From: an uncultured Eubacteriales bacterium | GTDB lineage: Bacteria > Bacillota > Clostridia > Oscillospirales > Oscillospiraceae | Direction of reading: 5' to 3' | Assembly (NCBI GenBank): GCA_900316255.1 | Contig: ONCI01000056.1 | Location: 1-32,544 of the forward strand | Length of the DNA: 32,544 nucleotides | In this document: positions 1 to 7,020 of the stretch, piece by piece | How positions within the stretch are numbered: position 1 is the stretch's first letter | How the letters are laid out: each line of letters starts with the position of its first letter | Translations under genes and position numbers: made by a program | Notes under the pieces: model-generated | Database searches by the model: none | Told to the model about the DNA's origin: nothing | What the model saw: the letters and a program-made list of their open reading frames with translations, nothing else

Positions 1-360
1 TCCGGTTTTTCGACCGCTGCGGAAATTGCGTCCTTGCTTTTTCTGCCACCTGCAGCGCAAGGCCGCAATTCCCCGTGCGCGGGGAAGGCTTTTGGCGGGA
101 AGGTGAAGACGTCGGCCTCTACGTGAGTACTGCGAAACGGGCAGAAGCGACGACCCCTCCGACATCCGGCGGACTGTTACGCGCCGGATGCCGCCTCCCC
201 TTGCGCAGGGGAGGTTTGGGCGGGTGGGTGATCGCGTCTTCCCCAACAACAGCTTTCGAACAGACGACACCTCATCCGTCATCCGCCTCGCGAGGGATCG
301 GCGGATGCCACCTTCCCCTCAAGGGGAAGGCTTTTGGCGGGCCGTCGAGGACGCCGGCCC
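1..360. repeat. Non-coding hairpin-repeat cluster
   Basis: No convincing gene lies here. The stretch holds three diverged copies of one unit: a C-rich/G-rich hairpin followed by a CTTTTGGCGGG-like tail. The hairpin arms are TTCCCC/GGGGAA at 69-86, CTCCCC/GGGGAG at 195-212 and CCTTCCCC/GGGGAAGG at 311-330. Two of the copies are preceded by a second hairpin with ATCCGGCG/CGCCGGAT arms (164-189) or ATCCGCC/GGCGGAT arms (281-306). The segment from about 268 to 307 reappears with few changes at 32222-32260. The last copy runs into the stop codon of the response regulator. The apparent open frames here are short, overlapping and repeat-derived, so I call none of them. Confidence 0.6.
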
Positions 361-1050
361 CTACGATTGGATCTTATATCCCTGGCCCCAGACGGCGCGG
401 ATGTAGCGGGGCGAGGCGGGGTCGATCTCCAGCTTCTCCCGGAGATGGCGAATGTGAACGGCCACGGTGCTCTCGGCGCCGAAGGGCTCCTCGTTCCAGA
501 CCTTGCGATAGAGATCCCGGGGGTGGAAGACCCGGCCGGGGTTTTGCATGAGAAGCTTCAGGATGTCATACTCACGGGGCGTGAGGTTCACCGGTTCCCC
601 GTCCAGGGTGACAGCTTTGCTGCCGTCGTCCAGGCTGATGGGACCGATGACAAGAACGCTCTCCCGCACCGCGCCGCCGCCCAGCTGCAGATAGCGGCGG
701 AGCTGGGAGCGGACCCGGGCCAGCAGCTCCACGGGATTAAAGGGCTTGGTGACGTAGTCATCCGCGCCGATGTTGAGGCCCAGGACCTTGTCCGTATCCT
801 CGCTCTTGGCGGTGAGCAGGATCACCGGCACGTTGGAGAATTCCCGGAGCCTGGAGAGCGCGGAGACCCCGTCCAGCACCGGCATCATGATGTCCAGTAG
901 CACCAGGTGGATGTCCTCCCGGTCCAGAAGCTCCAGGGCCTCTTTGCCGTTTGCGGCGGCGAAGGTCCGGTAGCCCTCGGCTTCCAGGTAGATCTTCAGG
1001 GCGGAGACGATATCCTGCTCGTCATCACAGATGAGAATGTTATAGCTCAT
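361..1050 (-). CDS. OmpR/PhoB-family response regulator (kinase not in window)
   Basis: A DNA-binding two-component response regulator of 229 aa. The receiver domain (about 1-115) has the acidic pair D10-E11, the phospho-acceptor D53 in LLDIMMP, T80 and K102 (TKPF). A winged-helix effector domain follows (about 130-228) with the typical VAVHIRHLREKLE recognition helix and an RAVWGQGYK wing. An ATG two codons upstream (1056) is possible, but GAGGG sits 6 nt before the ATG at 1050 and directly abuts the earlier one, so 1050 is chosen. The gene stands alone on its strand. The 360 nt downstream contain no kinase, so its partner is either further left or elsewhere. Its promoter holds a long palindrome, listed separately. 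Family assignment is secure; the signal and targets are unknown. Confidence 0.93.
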   Translation of the reverse strand: MSYNILICDDEQDIVSALKIYLEAEGYRTFAAANGKEALELLDREDIHLVLLDIMMPVLDGVSALSRLREFSNVPVILLTAKSEDTDKVLGLNIGADDYVTKPFNPVELLARVRSQLRRYLQLGGGAVRESVLVIGPISLDDGSKAVTLDGEPVNLTPREYDILKLLMQNPGRVFHPRDLYRKVWNEEPFGAESTVAVHIRHLREKLEIDPASPRYIRAVWGQGYKIQS

Positions 1051-1074
1051 GTGCATCCCTCAGCTTTCGATATC

Positions 1075-1111
1075 ATTATACCCTCCCGGTCCTTAAGAAC
1101 CAAGAGGGTAT
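1075..1111 (-). promoter_or_regulatory. Promoter with 34-bp palindrome upstream of response regulator
   Basis: On the minus strand TATAAT (1075-1080) is preceded, after 17 bp, by TTGGTT (1098-1103), a fair sigma-A promoter. An imperfect 34-bp palindrome at 1078-1111 covers the spacer and the -35. Its outer arms are ATACCCTC/GAGGGTAT and its core is GGT-CTTAAG-ACC; every mismatch is of the T/G type. The sequence AATGATAT also occurs on both sides as a direct repeat. I infer an operator, possibly autoregulatory. Confidence 0.55.
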
Positions 1112-1226
1112 ATCATTAAGAAATGTTTAAGACCCCTGATAATAGCATTCTGCCTTCCGAATTGCCGCTTCCGCGCCGCAGGAATGAGCATTGCTCATGC
1201 GCAAACATTGCTGCGGGTGGGGGGAA

Positions 1227-1288
1227 CGGACGACCGATGGTCGTCCCTACGAGGGGAAAAACGGAGCGATCAGGGGATCGCTCCCTAC
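1227..1288 (-). terminator. Hairpin-repeat pair; right copy is a likely lepA terminator
   Basis: Two adjacent hairpins share the flanks CGGA and TCCCTAC but have different arms: GGACGACC/GGTCGTCC (1228-1246) and GGAGCGATC/GATCGCTCC (1263-1284). Read on the minus strand, the right copy is followed by GTTTTT (1257-1262), which gives a rho-independent terminator about 36 nt after the lepA stop codon. Both are members of the CCCTAC hairpin family found at several other places in the window. Confidence 0.6.
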
Positions 1289-1320
1289 GCGAGGGAGAGA
1301 ATTCTGATTCGGAATTGATC

Positions 1321-3126
1321 TCACTCGTCCAGCTTGAGGACGGCCAGGAAGGCCTCGGTGGGGATCTGGACGGTGCCCAGCTGGCGCATCTTCTTTTTGC
1401 CTTCCTTCTGCTTTTCCAGCAGCTTCTTCTTGCGGGTGATATCGCCGCCGTAGCACTTGGCCAGCACGTCCTTGCGCATGGCCTTCACGGTTTCCCGGGC
1501 GATGATCTTGCCCCCAATGGCAGCCTGGATGGGGACCTCGAAGAGCTGGCGGGGGATGTTCTCCTTCAGCTTTTCGCAGAGCTTGCGGGCACGGGGATAG
1601 GCTTTCTCCCGGTGGGCGATGAAGGACAGGGCGTCCACCTGGTCGCCGTTCAAGAGCATGTCCACCTTTACCAGGTCGCTGAGCTTATACTCGGAAAACT
1701 CATAGTCCAGGGAGGCGTAGCCCTTGGTGCGGGCCTTGAGGGTATCGAAGAAATCATAGATGATCTCGTTGAGAGGCATCTCATAATGCATTTCCACCAG
1801 GCGGGAATCCAGGTACTGCATGTTCTTGTACTCGCCCCGGCGGTCCTGGCAGAGGGGCATGATGTTGCCCACATAGTCGTTGGGGGTGATGATGGAGACC
1901 TTCACGTAAGGCTCATAGGCCTCGGCAATGGAGGGCACCTCCGGATAGTTGTGGGGATTGTCCACCATGACCACGGTGCCGTCGGTCTTCACGACCTTGT
2001 AGATCACGGAGGGCAGGGTGGTGACCAGCTCCAGGTCAAACTCCCGCTCCAGCCGCTCCTGGATGATCTCCATATGGAGCATGCCCAGAAAGCCGCAGCG
2101 GAAGCCGAAGCCCAGGGCCACGGAGCTCTCGGGCTCGTAGCTCAGGGAGGCGTCGTTGAGCTTGAGCTTTTCCAGAGCATCCCGCAGGTCAGGGTACTTG
2201 GAGCCATCCTCGGTGTAGATGCCGCAGAAGACCATGGGGCGGGCGGGACGGTAGCCGGGCAGGGCCTGAGCCGTGGGCCGCTCCGCCTCGGTGACGGTAT
2301 CGCCGACCTGGGTATCGGAGACGTTTTTGATGCTGGCGGTGAAATAGCCCACGTCGCCGGCAGCCAGTTCCTCGCAGGGATCCAGGCCGATGGGGCGGAG
2401 ATGGCCCACCTCCACCACCTTGTATCGGGCCCCGGTGGACATGAGAAGGATCTCGCTGTCCCGCCGGATGCGGCCGTCCATCAGGCGAAGAAAGACGATG
2501 ACGCCCCGGTAGTTGTCATACTGACTGTCGAAGATCAGGGCCTTCAAAGGAGCGTCGGGATCGCCGGAAGGCGCCGGGACGTTCGCCACGATATCCTCCA
2601 GCACGGCGTCGATGTTGATGCCGGCCTTGGCGGAGATCTCCGGGGCGTCCTGGGCGGGGATGCCGATGATCTCTTCGATCTCATCCTTCACCCGCTGAGG
2701 CTCCGCCGCGGGCAGGTCGATCTTGTTCACCACGGGAAGGATCTCCAGATTGTTGTCCAGGGCCAGATAGGTGTTGGAAAGGGTCTGGGCCTCCACACCC
2801 TGGCTGGCGTCCACCACCAGGACGGCGCCCTCACAGGCGGCGAGAGAGCGGCTGACCTCATAGTTGAAGTCCACATGGCCCGGGGTGTCGATCAGGTTCA
2901 GGGTATAATTCTCCCCATCCCCTGCCTTGTAGGTCAGGCCCACGGCGCGGGCCTTGATGGTGATGCCGCGCTCCTTTTCCAGATCCATGTTGTCCAGGAT
3001 CTGGTCTTCCATGATGCGCTGTTCCACCGCGCCGCACTTCTCGATGAGCCGGTCGGACAGGGTGGACTTGCCATGGTCGATATGGGCGATGATGGAAAAA
3101 TTGCGGATCTTATCCTGTTCGATCAT
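1321..3126 (-). CDS. lepA: Translation elongation factor 4 (LepA)
   Basis: A ribosome-associated GTPase of 601 aa, the usual LepA length, which acts on stalled or initiating ribosomes. Visible features are the P-loop AHIDHGKS (14-21), the switch I RGITIKA segment, DTPGHVDF (G3) and NKIDLP (G4), followed by EF-G-like domains II, III and V and the LepA-specific C-terminal domain ending in [16 protein letters not shown]. The start ATG has a GAGGGGGAAG ribosome binding site and overlaps the stop of the upstream XRE gene as ATGA, so the two are almost certainly co-transcribed and translationally coupled. Transcription probably starts at the promoter at 3470-3498. Nothing is missing or odd in the protein itself. 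Confidence 0.97.
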   Translation of the reverse strand: MIEQDKIRNFSIIAHIDHGKSTLSDRLIEKCGAVEQRIMEDQILDNMDLEKERGITIKARAVGLTYKAGDGENYTLNLIDTPGHVDFNYEVSRSLAACEGAVLVVDASQGVEAQTLSNTYLALDNNLEILPVVNKIDLPAAEPQRVKDEIEEIIGIPAQDAPEISAKAGINIDAVLEDIVANVPAPSGDPDAPLKALIFDSQYDNYRGVIVFLRLMDGRIRRDSEILLMSTGARYKVVEVGHLRPIGLDPCEELAAGDVGYFTASIKNVSDTQVGDTVTEAERPTAQALPGYRPARPMVFCGIYTEDGSKYPDLRDALEKLKLNDASLSYEPESSVALGFGFRCGFLGMLHMEIIQERLEREFDLELVTTLPSVIYKVVKTDGTVVMVDNPHNYPEVPSIAEAYEPYVKVSIITPNDYVGNIMPLCQDRRGEYKNMQYLDSRLVEMHYEMPLNEIIYDFFDTLKARTKGYASLDYEFSEYKLSDLVKVDMLLNGDQVDALSFIAHREKAYPRARKLCEKLKENIPRQLFEVPIQAAIGGKIIARETVKAMRKDVLAKCYGGDITRKKKLLEKQKEGKKKMRQLGTVQIPTEAFLAVLKLDE

Positions 3127-3437
3127 GTCTCTTCCCCCTCTGCAGACTGCAGCGCGCTCTCCGCCCGATCCAGCCGGGCGCGCAGCTCGCTTAAAAACTG
3201 TTTGGCATCCCGGAGGCTCACATCCCCCGGATGGGCGGAGCGGCCCAGCAGATAATCCGCCGTGACGCCGTAATAATCACAGGCGCGGCACACGAAGCTC
3301 AGGCCCGGCTCCCGCGCGCCGTTTTCATAATGACTCAGCAGGGCCTGGCTGATGCCCAGGTCCGCGGCGGCCTGCCGCTGGCTGATGTTGCGGCCCTTCC
3401 GCAGCGCGGAAAGGGTCTCGGGAAAACTGCGTTCCAT
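3123..3437 (-). CDS. XRE-family helix-turn-helix regulator, coupled to lepA
   Basis: A small 104-aa DNA-binding protein. The N-terminal HTH_3 domain (about 5-62) contains the [20 protein letters not shown] helix-turn-helix and the GVTADYLLG ending typical of single-domain Cro/C1-type regulators. The C-terminal 40 residues ([19 protein letters not shown]) look like a short helical oligomerisation segment. The ATG at 3437 has GAGAGG 6 nt upstream; an in-frame TTG six codons earlier lacks such a site. Its stop overlaps the lepA start by 4 nt. It faces pta across a divergent promoter region, so it could regulate its own operon, pta, or both; that is inference only. Confidence 0.88.
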   Translation of the reverse strand: MERSFPETLSALRKGRNISQRQAAADLGISQALLSHYENGAREPGLSFVCRACDYYGVTADYLLGRSAHPGDVSLRDAKQFLSELRARLDRAESALQSAEGEET

Positions 3438-3469
3438 AATTATCCTCTCTTCCAACGATAACAGCGAGT

Positions 3470-3498
3470 ATTATAACGGCAGAGCGGCGCTTTGTAAA
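3470..3498 (-). promoter_or_regulatory. Sigma-A promoter for XRE-lepA
   Basis: On the minus strand TTTACA (3493-3498), a 17-bp spacer and a perfect TATAAT (3470-3475) lie about 33 nt before the XRE start codon. Confidence 0.75.
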
Positions 3499-3519
3499 CA
3501 AGAAAATTCGGTGAAAAAC

Positions 3520-3548
3520 TTGAAATATCCCCGGCTTAGTGGTAGATT
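3520..3548 (+). promoter_or_regulatory. Likely promoter for pta
   Basis: TTGAAA (3520-3525), 17 bp and TAGATT (3543-3548) lie 41 nt before the pta start codon and are followed by a GGAGG ribosome binding site at 3575. It is back-to-back with the XRE-lepA promoter, about 22 bp apart. The -10 matches the consensus at four of six bases. Confidence 0.5.
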
Positions 3549-3589
3549 GATGGTGTTAGATCAAAATACTTTTTGGAGGTATTCTGAAA

Positions 3590-4591
3590 ATGTTTGAAAA
3601 CCTGATCGAAGTTCTGAAAGCCAATCCCCGCAAGATCGTCTATACCGAAGGCCCCGACGCCCGCATCCTCTCCTCCGCGGCCCGTCTGAAGAAGGAAGGC
3701 TTCCTCACCCCCATCCTGGTGGGCAATGTGGAAGAGGTCAAGGCCGCTGCCGAAAAGGGCGGCTTCGACATCGAGGGCCTGGAGATCCTGGATCCCAAGA
3801 CCTATGACAGGATGGAAGAGATGGTCCAGACCATGGTCGCCCTGCGCAAGGGAAAGATGAGCGAGGAAGACTGCCGCGCCGCCCTGCAGAAGGGCAACTA
3901 CTTCGGCACCATGCTGGTGAAGATGGGCGTGGCCGACGCGCTGCTGGGCGGTGCCACCTACTCCACCGCCGACACCGTGCGTCCCGCGCTGCAGCTGGTG
4001 AAGACCCGGAAGGGTGCGAACCTGGTGTCCTCCTGCTTTATTCTGGTGAAGGAAGGCGCCCCGATGCTGTGCATGGGCGACTGCGCCATCAACATCGACT
4101 ACCAGGATACCGTGGACAAGGAAGGAAACGTCATCCTGCCCGCCGCCGCGAAGCTGGCTGAAGTGGCCATCGAGACCGCCAAGACCGCCAAGGTCTTCGG
4201 CATGGATCCCAAGGTCGCCATGCTGAGCTTCTCCACCAAGGGCTCCGGCAAGGGCGCCAGCGTTGACCTGGTGCGCAACGCCACCGCCATCGCCAAGGAG
4301 AAGGCCCCCGAGCTGATGCTGGACGGCGAGATGCAGTTCGACGCCGCCGTGGCTCCCGAAGTCGGCCAGCTGAAGTTCCCCGGAAGCAAGGTCGCCGGCT
4401 ATGCCAACACCTTCATCTTCCCCGAGATCCAGTCCGGCAACATCGGCTACAAGATCGCCCAGCGTCTGGGCGGCTACGCCGCTTTTGGCCCCATCCTGCA
4501 GGGCCTGAACGCCCCCATCAACGACCTGAGCCGCGGCTGCAACGCGGAAGAGGTCTACCAGATGTCCATCATCACCGCGGCTCTTGCCTGA
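3590..4591 (+). CDS. pta: Phosphate acetyltransferase
   Basis: Interconverts acetyl-CoA and acetyl phosphate, the step that feeds substrate-level ATP formation by acetate kinase in fermenting Clostridia. The 333-aa protein is the short, single-domain Pta with no N-terminal regulatory domain. Family landmarks include VYTEGPDARIL near the N-terminus, GGATYSTADTVRPALQ, SFSTKGSGKG, LDGEMQFDAAV and the C-terminal PINDLSRGCNAEEVY, which matches the PTA_PTB family end. GGAGG lies 10 nt before the ATG. Acetate kinase is not adjacent, unlike in many relatives. It is followed by a strong hairpin (4622-4648) and then by tadA. Phosphotransbutyrylase is a related alternative, but the motif pattern and length fit Pta better. 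Confidence 0.95.
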   Translation: MFENLIEVLKANPRKIVYTEGPDARILSSAARLKKEGFLTPILVGNVEEVKAAAEKGGFDIEGLEILDPKTYDRMEEMVQTMVALRKGKMSEEDCRAALQKGNYFGTMLVKMGVADALLGGATYSTADTVRPALQLVKTRKGANLVSSCFILVKEGAPMLCMGDCAINIDYQDTVDKEGNVILPAAAKLAEVAIETAKTAKVFGMDPKVAMLSFSTKGSGKGASVDLVRNATAIAKEKAPELMLDGEMQFDAAVAPEVGQLKFPGSKVAGYANTFIFPEIQSGNIGYKIAQRLGGYAAFGPILQGLNAPINDLSRGCNAEEVYQMSIITAALA

Positions 4592-4621
4592 GAAAGCAAG
4601 TATCCCCTTACAGAACACAGA

Positions 4622-4648
4622 AAAGGGCGGCCCAAAAGGCCGCCCTTT
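4622..4648 (+). terminator. Hairpin between pta and tadA
   Basis: An 11-bp perfect stem (AAAGGGCGGCC/GGCCGCCCTTT) with a 5-nt loop follows the pta stop. Only three T residues follow, and the tadA ribosome binding site GAGG (4649-4652) begins right after the stem. It may be a weak terminator or a partial-readthrough or mRNA-stability element rather than a full stop. Confidence 0.65.
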
Positions 4649-4660
4649 GAGGTATCAATC

Positions 4661-5107
4661 ATGGAATTTGAACAGACGATGGCACTGGCGCTGGCCCTGG
4701 CCCGGGAGGCCGCCGACGCCGGAGAGGTGCCGGTAGGCTGCGTCATCACCGATAGGGACGGGAACGTGATCGGCCGGGGCCGGAATCGCCGGGAGGAGAA
4801 CGGAGACGCCACCGCTCACGCGGAGATCGAGGCCATCCGGGAAGCCTGCAAAGCGCTGGGCGACTGGCGGCTGGAGGACTGCGCCATCACGGTGACCCTG
4901 GAGCCCTGCCCTATGTGCGCCGGCGCCATCATCAACGCCCGGATCCCCACGGTTGTCTACGGGGCCAAGGAACCGGTGTTCGGCTCCTGCGGCAGTGTGA
5001 TCGACCTGTTCTTTGAACGCTACGGCCACACGCCGCGGGTCTACGGCGGCGTGAAGGAACAGGATTGCGCAGGGCTGCTGAAGGCCTTTTTCGCAGCCAG
5101 GAGATAG
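4661..5107 (+). CDS. tadA: tRNA-specific adenosine deaminase
   Basis: Deaminates A34 of tRNA-Arg(ACG) to inosine, allowing wobble decoding. The 148-aa protein shows the zinc-dependent cytidine/adenosine deaminase signature: H53-A-E55 (zinc ligand and proton-shuttle glutamate) and P-C83-P-M-C86 (two zinc ligands), followed by AGAIINARI, which is typical of TadA rather than of guanine or cytosine deaminases. The C-terminal part, with FFERYGHTPRVYGGV and a basic FFAARR end, also fits. The ribosome binding site GAGG is 8 nt before the ATG and directly abuts the pta terminator hairpin, so expression may depend on readthrough from pta. Confidence 0.94.
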   Translation: MEFEQTMALALALAREAADAGEVPVGCVITDRDGNVIGRGRNRREENGDATAHAEIEAIREACKALGDWRLEDCAITVTLEPCPMCAGAIINARIPTVVYGAKEPVFGSCGSVIDLFFERYGHTPRVYGGVKEQDCAGLLKAFFAARR

Positions 5108-5180
5108 CAGTTCCGGTCTGCAATCCTATGCTGGGGATGCTGCCCTCGGTATCCCGTCGTGAACATCTGAAAGAGCAGAA

Positions 5181-5226
5181 AAACTCCGGTGAAAGGGGTA
5201 CAGTATCCCCTTTTCGCCGGAATTTT
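5181..5226 (+). terminator. Terminator after tadA
   Basis: A long imperfect stem (CCGG-GAAAGGGG / CCCCTTTTCGCCGG, loop at 5199-5206) is followed by AATTTT. It lies about 75 nt after the tadA stop. Confidence 0.6.
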
Positions 5227-5251
5227 GCGTTGTTCTTTCTTTCGTCTCGCG

Positions 5252-5277
5252 AGGTACGCCGAGGGCGGCGTCCCCTA
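5252..5277. repeat. CCCTAC hairpin-family repeat
   Basis: Arms of the type GTACGCC/GGCGTCC surround a GAGGGC loop and are followed by CCCTAC. The loop and tail are shared with the copy at 8266-8291, while the arms differ. Confidence 0.5.
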
Positions 5278-5333
5278 CGGGCAGACCAAACATTTACGCG
5301 TTTGGAGCCAGCTCTTAAATTGTTTGTTCGCAT

Positions 5334-5366
5334 AAAAAACGGGCACGCTGCGGCAGCGTGCCCGTT
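5334..5366 (-). terminator. Terminator of the small membrane export gene
   Basis: A perfect 13-bp stem (AACGGGCACGCTG/CAGCGTGCCCGTT, 3-nt loop) is followed on the minus strand by a run of T (complement of 5334-5339). It lies 14 nt beyond the stop of the minus-strand gene. Confidence 0.85.
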
Positions 5367-5379
5367 ATGCGTTTGATTC

Positions 5380-5874
5380 TCAGATGATTTTGATGACACC
5401 GTAAGTGACGGCGGTCGTGATGGCGGCCGCGATGCAGACGCCGACGAAGATCACCGGGAAGGCCTTGCGGACCTTCAGATTCAAAAGTGCCGCCACCAGG
5501 GCGCCGGTCCAGGCGCCGGTGCCGGGAAGCGGGATCGCCACCAGGATCAGAAGGCCCCAGGTCCCGTATTTCTCCACCGCCTCGCCCTTGCCCTCGGCCC
5601 GCCGTTCCAGCCGGGTGATGAAGCCGTCCAGCGCAGCCCAGTGCCTGCGCAGCCAGGCGAAGATGCGCTTGATGTAGATGATGATAAAGGGCACGGGGAG
5701 CATGTTCCCCAGAACGGCGGCGGTCAAAGCGGTAAAGTAAGGAAGCCCCAGAGCGATCCCGTAGGGCAGGCCGAGCCGCAGCTCCACCACGGGTACCATG
5801 GAGATGAAAAAGGTCACGATGAACTTGCCTACCGTTGTTCCGGTGAGCCAGGCAATATGTGGGTAGTATACCAT
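5380..5874 (-). CDS. Small multidrug-export-family membrane protein (COG2426/DUF-type)
   Basis: A 164-aa integral membrane protein of the family annotated as putative small multi-drug export protein (Sm_multidrug_ex); no transport substrate has been firmly established for the family. The recognisable signature is ISMVPVVELRLGLPYGIALG near the N-terminus, then an LGNMLPVPFI segment, a cytoplasmic charged loop (about 70-100) and the re-entrant VAIPLPGTGAWTGALVAALL motif, ending with a hydrophobic C-terminal helix. The start at 5874 is uncertain: no clear ribosome binding site precedes it, it lies inside an inverted repeat, and family members usually begin closer to the ISM motif. It has its own promoter and terminator and is therefore monocistronic. 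Confidence 0.85.
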   Translation of the reverse strand: MVYYPHIAWLTGTTVGKFIVTFFISMVPVVELRLGLPYGIALGLPYFTALTAAVLGNMLPVPFIIIYIKRIFAWLRRHWAALDGFITRLERRAEGKGEAVEKYGTWGLLILVAIPLPGTGAWTGALVAALLNLKVRKAFPVIFVGVCIAAAITTAVTYGVIKII

Positions 5875-5897
5875 AAGGCCGAAGTACTTATGGCATA
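5867..5897. repeat. Inverted repeat over the membrane-protein start codon
   Basis: TATACCATAAG (5867-5877) and CTTATGGCATA (5887-5897) pair at 10 of 11 positions around a 9-nt loop. The putative start codon (5872-5874) lies within one arm. The same TATGGTATACTA word (minus strand) recurs in the promoter about 110 nt upstream. Confidence 0.45.
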
Positions 5898-5976
5898 CTG
5901 TGTCATGTTTTTCGGTTGCCGCGGGAGCGGCGAGAAAAACGGCTTCAAATCATATCATAACGGCAATCCGGCCGTT

Positions 5977-6005
5977 AGTATACCATAGTTTGCCACAGTC
6001 TGCAA
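5977..6005 (-). promoter_or_regulatory. Promoter for the small membrane export gene
   Basis: On the minus strand TTGCAG (6000-6005), 17 bp and TATACT (5977-5982), with an extended TGG before the -10. This predicts a leader of roughly 95 nt before the annotated start. Confidence 0.55.
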
Positions 6006-6040
6006 CGGCTGAGAAGGTTAAGATTCCTTAAGTTTTTCGG

Positions 6041-6069
6041 TTGACTGTACTCCGCCTCTGATGTAGAAT
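6041..6069 (+). promoter_or_regulatory. Sigma-A promoter for the short-chain dehydrogenase
   Basis: TTGACT (6041-6046), 17 bp and TAGAAT (6064-6069) lie 36 nt before the start codon, with GGGAGG at 6092-6097 as ribosome binding site. Confidence 0.75.
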
Positions 6070-6105
6070 GTGGGGGAAATCTTTCAAATACGGGAGGATA
6101 TCCTT

Positions 6106-6897
6106 ATGAATAAAGTCGCCATCGTCACCGGCGGCAGCGGCGGCATCGGTCGCTGCACCGCGGCAGAGCTCCACCGGGCCGGCTGCAAGGTCTATGAGTT
6201 CTCCCGGCGGGAAAAACCACAGCGGGGCGTTACCCATATCACGGCGGACATGACCGATGAAGCTCAGGTCCGTGCCGCGGTGCGGGAGGTCCTGGACCGG
6301 GAAGGCCGGATCGACATTTTGGTGAACAACGCGGGCTTTGGCATCTCCGGCGCGGCCGAGACCACCGACAGCAAGGACGCCCATGCCCAGCTGGAGCTGA
6401 ATCTCTACGGCATGGACAATGCCACAAAAGCGGTACTCCCCGCCATGCGGGAGCAGGGCAGCGGGCGGATCGTGTGCATGAGCTCCATCGCGGGCATCCT
6501 GCCCATCCCCTTCCAGCTCTGGTACTCGGTGAGCAAGGCGGCCATCAACGCCTATGTGCTGGCTCTGCAGAATGAGGTGCGGCCCTTCGGCATCACCGTC
6601 TGCGCCATCATGCCGGGCGACATCGCCTCCGGCTTCACCGATGCGCGGAAGAAGTCCGAAGCAGGCGACGACGTTTACGCCGGGCGGATCCAGCGGAGCG
6701 TGGCCGTGATGGAAAAGGACGAGCGGGGCGGCATGACCCCCGCCTATGCCGGGGCCTATGTGGCGAAGATCGCCCTGAAAAAGAAGAGCAAGCCCCTGGT
6801 AGCGCTGGGCACCATGTACAAGGGCGCGGCGGTGCTGGCGAAGCTGCTGCCGCGGCGGCTCTCCAACTGGATCGTGGGACTGATGTACGCGAAATAA
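6106..6897 (+). CDS. Short-chain dehydrogenase/reductase (SDR)
   Basis: An NAD(P)-dependent oxidoreductase of 263 aa with a Rossmann fold. It has the classical SDR nucleotide-binding motif TGGSGGIG (8-15), NNAG (74-77) and the catalytic S127, Y140 and K144 in SS..YSVSK, with an LNLYG segment supplying the helix-4 Asn. The C-terminus (KLLPRRLSNWIVGLMYAK) is amphipathic and may touch the membrane or a substrate lid. An open frame extends 12 codons upstream, but GGGAGG sits 8 nt before the ATG at 6106, and the earlier codons lie in the promoter-leader region. The gene is monocistronic, with its own promoter and terminator. The substrate cannot be told from the sequence; members of this subgroup act on steroids, polyols or keto-acyl compounds. 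Confidence 0.92.
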   Translation: MNKVAIVTGGSGGIGRCTAAELHRAGCKVYEFSRREKPQRGVTHITADMTDEAQVRAAVREVLDREGRIDILVNNAGFGISGAAETTDSKDAHAQLELNLYGMDNATKAVLPAMREQGSGRIVCMSSIAGILPIPFQLWYSVSKAAINAYVLALQNEVRPFGITVCAIMPGDIASGFTDARKKSEAGDDVYAGRIQRSVAVMEKDERGGMTPAYAGAYVAKIALKKKSKPLVALGTMYKGAAVLAKLLPRRLSNWIVGLMYAK

Positions 6898-6904
6898 GGG
6901 ACGC

Positions 6905-6940
6905 AAGCCCTGTCTCCCGTTACGGAGGACAGGGCTTTTG
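6905..6940 (+). terminator. Terminator after the short-chain dehydrogenase
   Basis: A 10-bp stem AAGCCCTGTC/GACAGGGCTT, with additional TCC/GGA pairs near the loop, is followed by TTG. It begins 8 nt past the stop codon. Confidence 0.75.
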
Positions 6941-6962
6941 TACAGGACCCCTCCTTTTTCCC

Positions 6963-6991
6963 TTGCTTGCGGGGAAAATCCATAGTATAAT
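6963..6991 (+). promoter_or_regulatory. Promoter for the phosphatase-fold enzyme
   Basis: A perfect TATAAT (6986-6991) with a poor TTGCTT -35 (6963-6968) 17 bp upstream. AGGAGGA (7008-7014) precedes the start codon at 7021. Confidence 0.6.
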
Positions 6992-7020
6992 AACAAAAGT
7001 CTTTTTCAGGAGGACTTCTT

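Noticed and set aside
75-551. Possible small genes in the left-end region
   Set aside because: The frames are made of the repeat units, overlap the response regulator on the other strand and have no ribosome binding sites.
1123-3255. Long plus-strand open frame of about 710 codons opposite lepA
   Set aside because: It is the antisense of lepA, which is certain; its sequence is rich in His/Gly/Val/Leu as expected from antisense GC-rich coding DNA.
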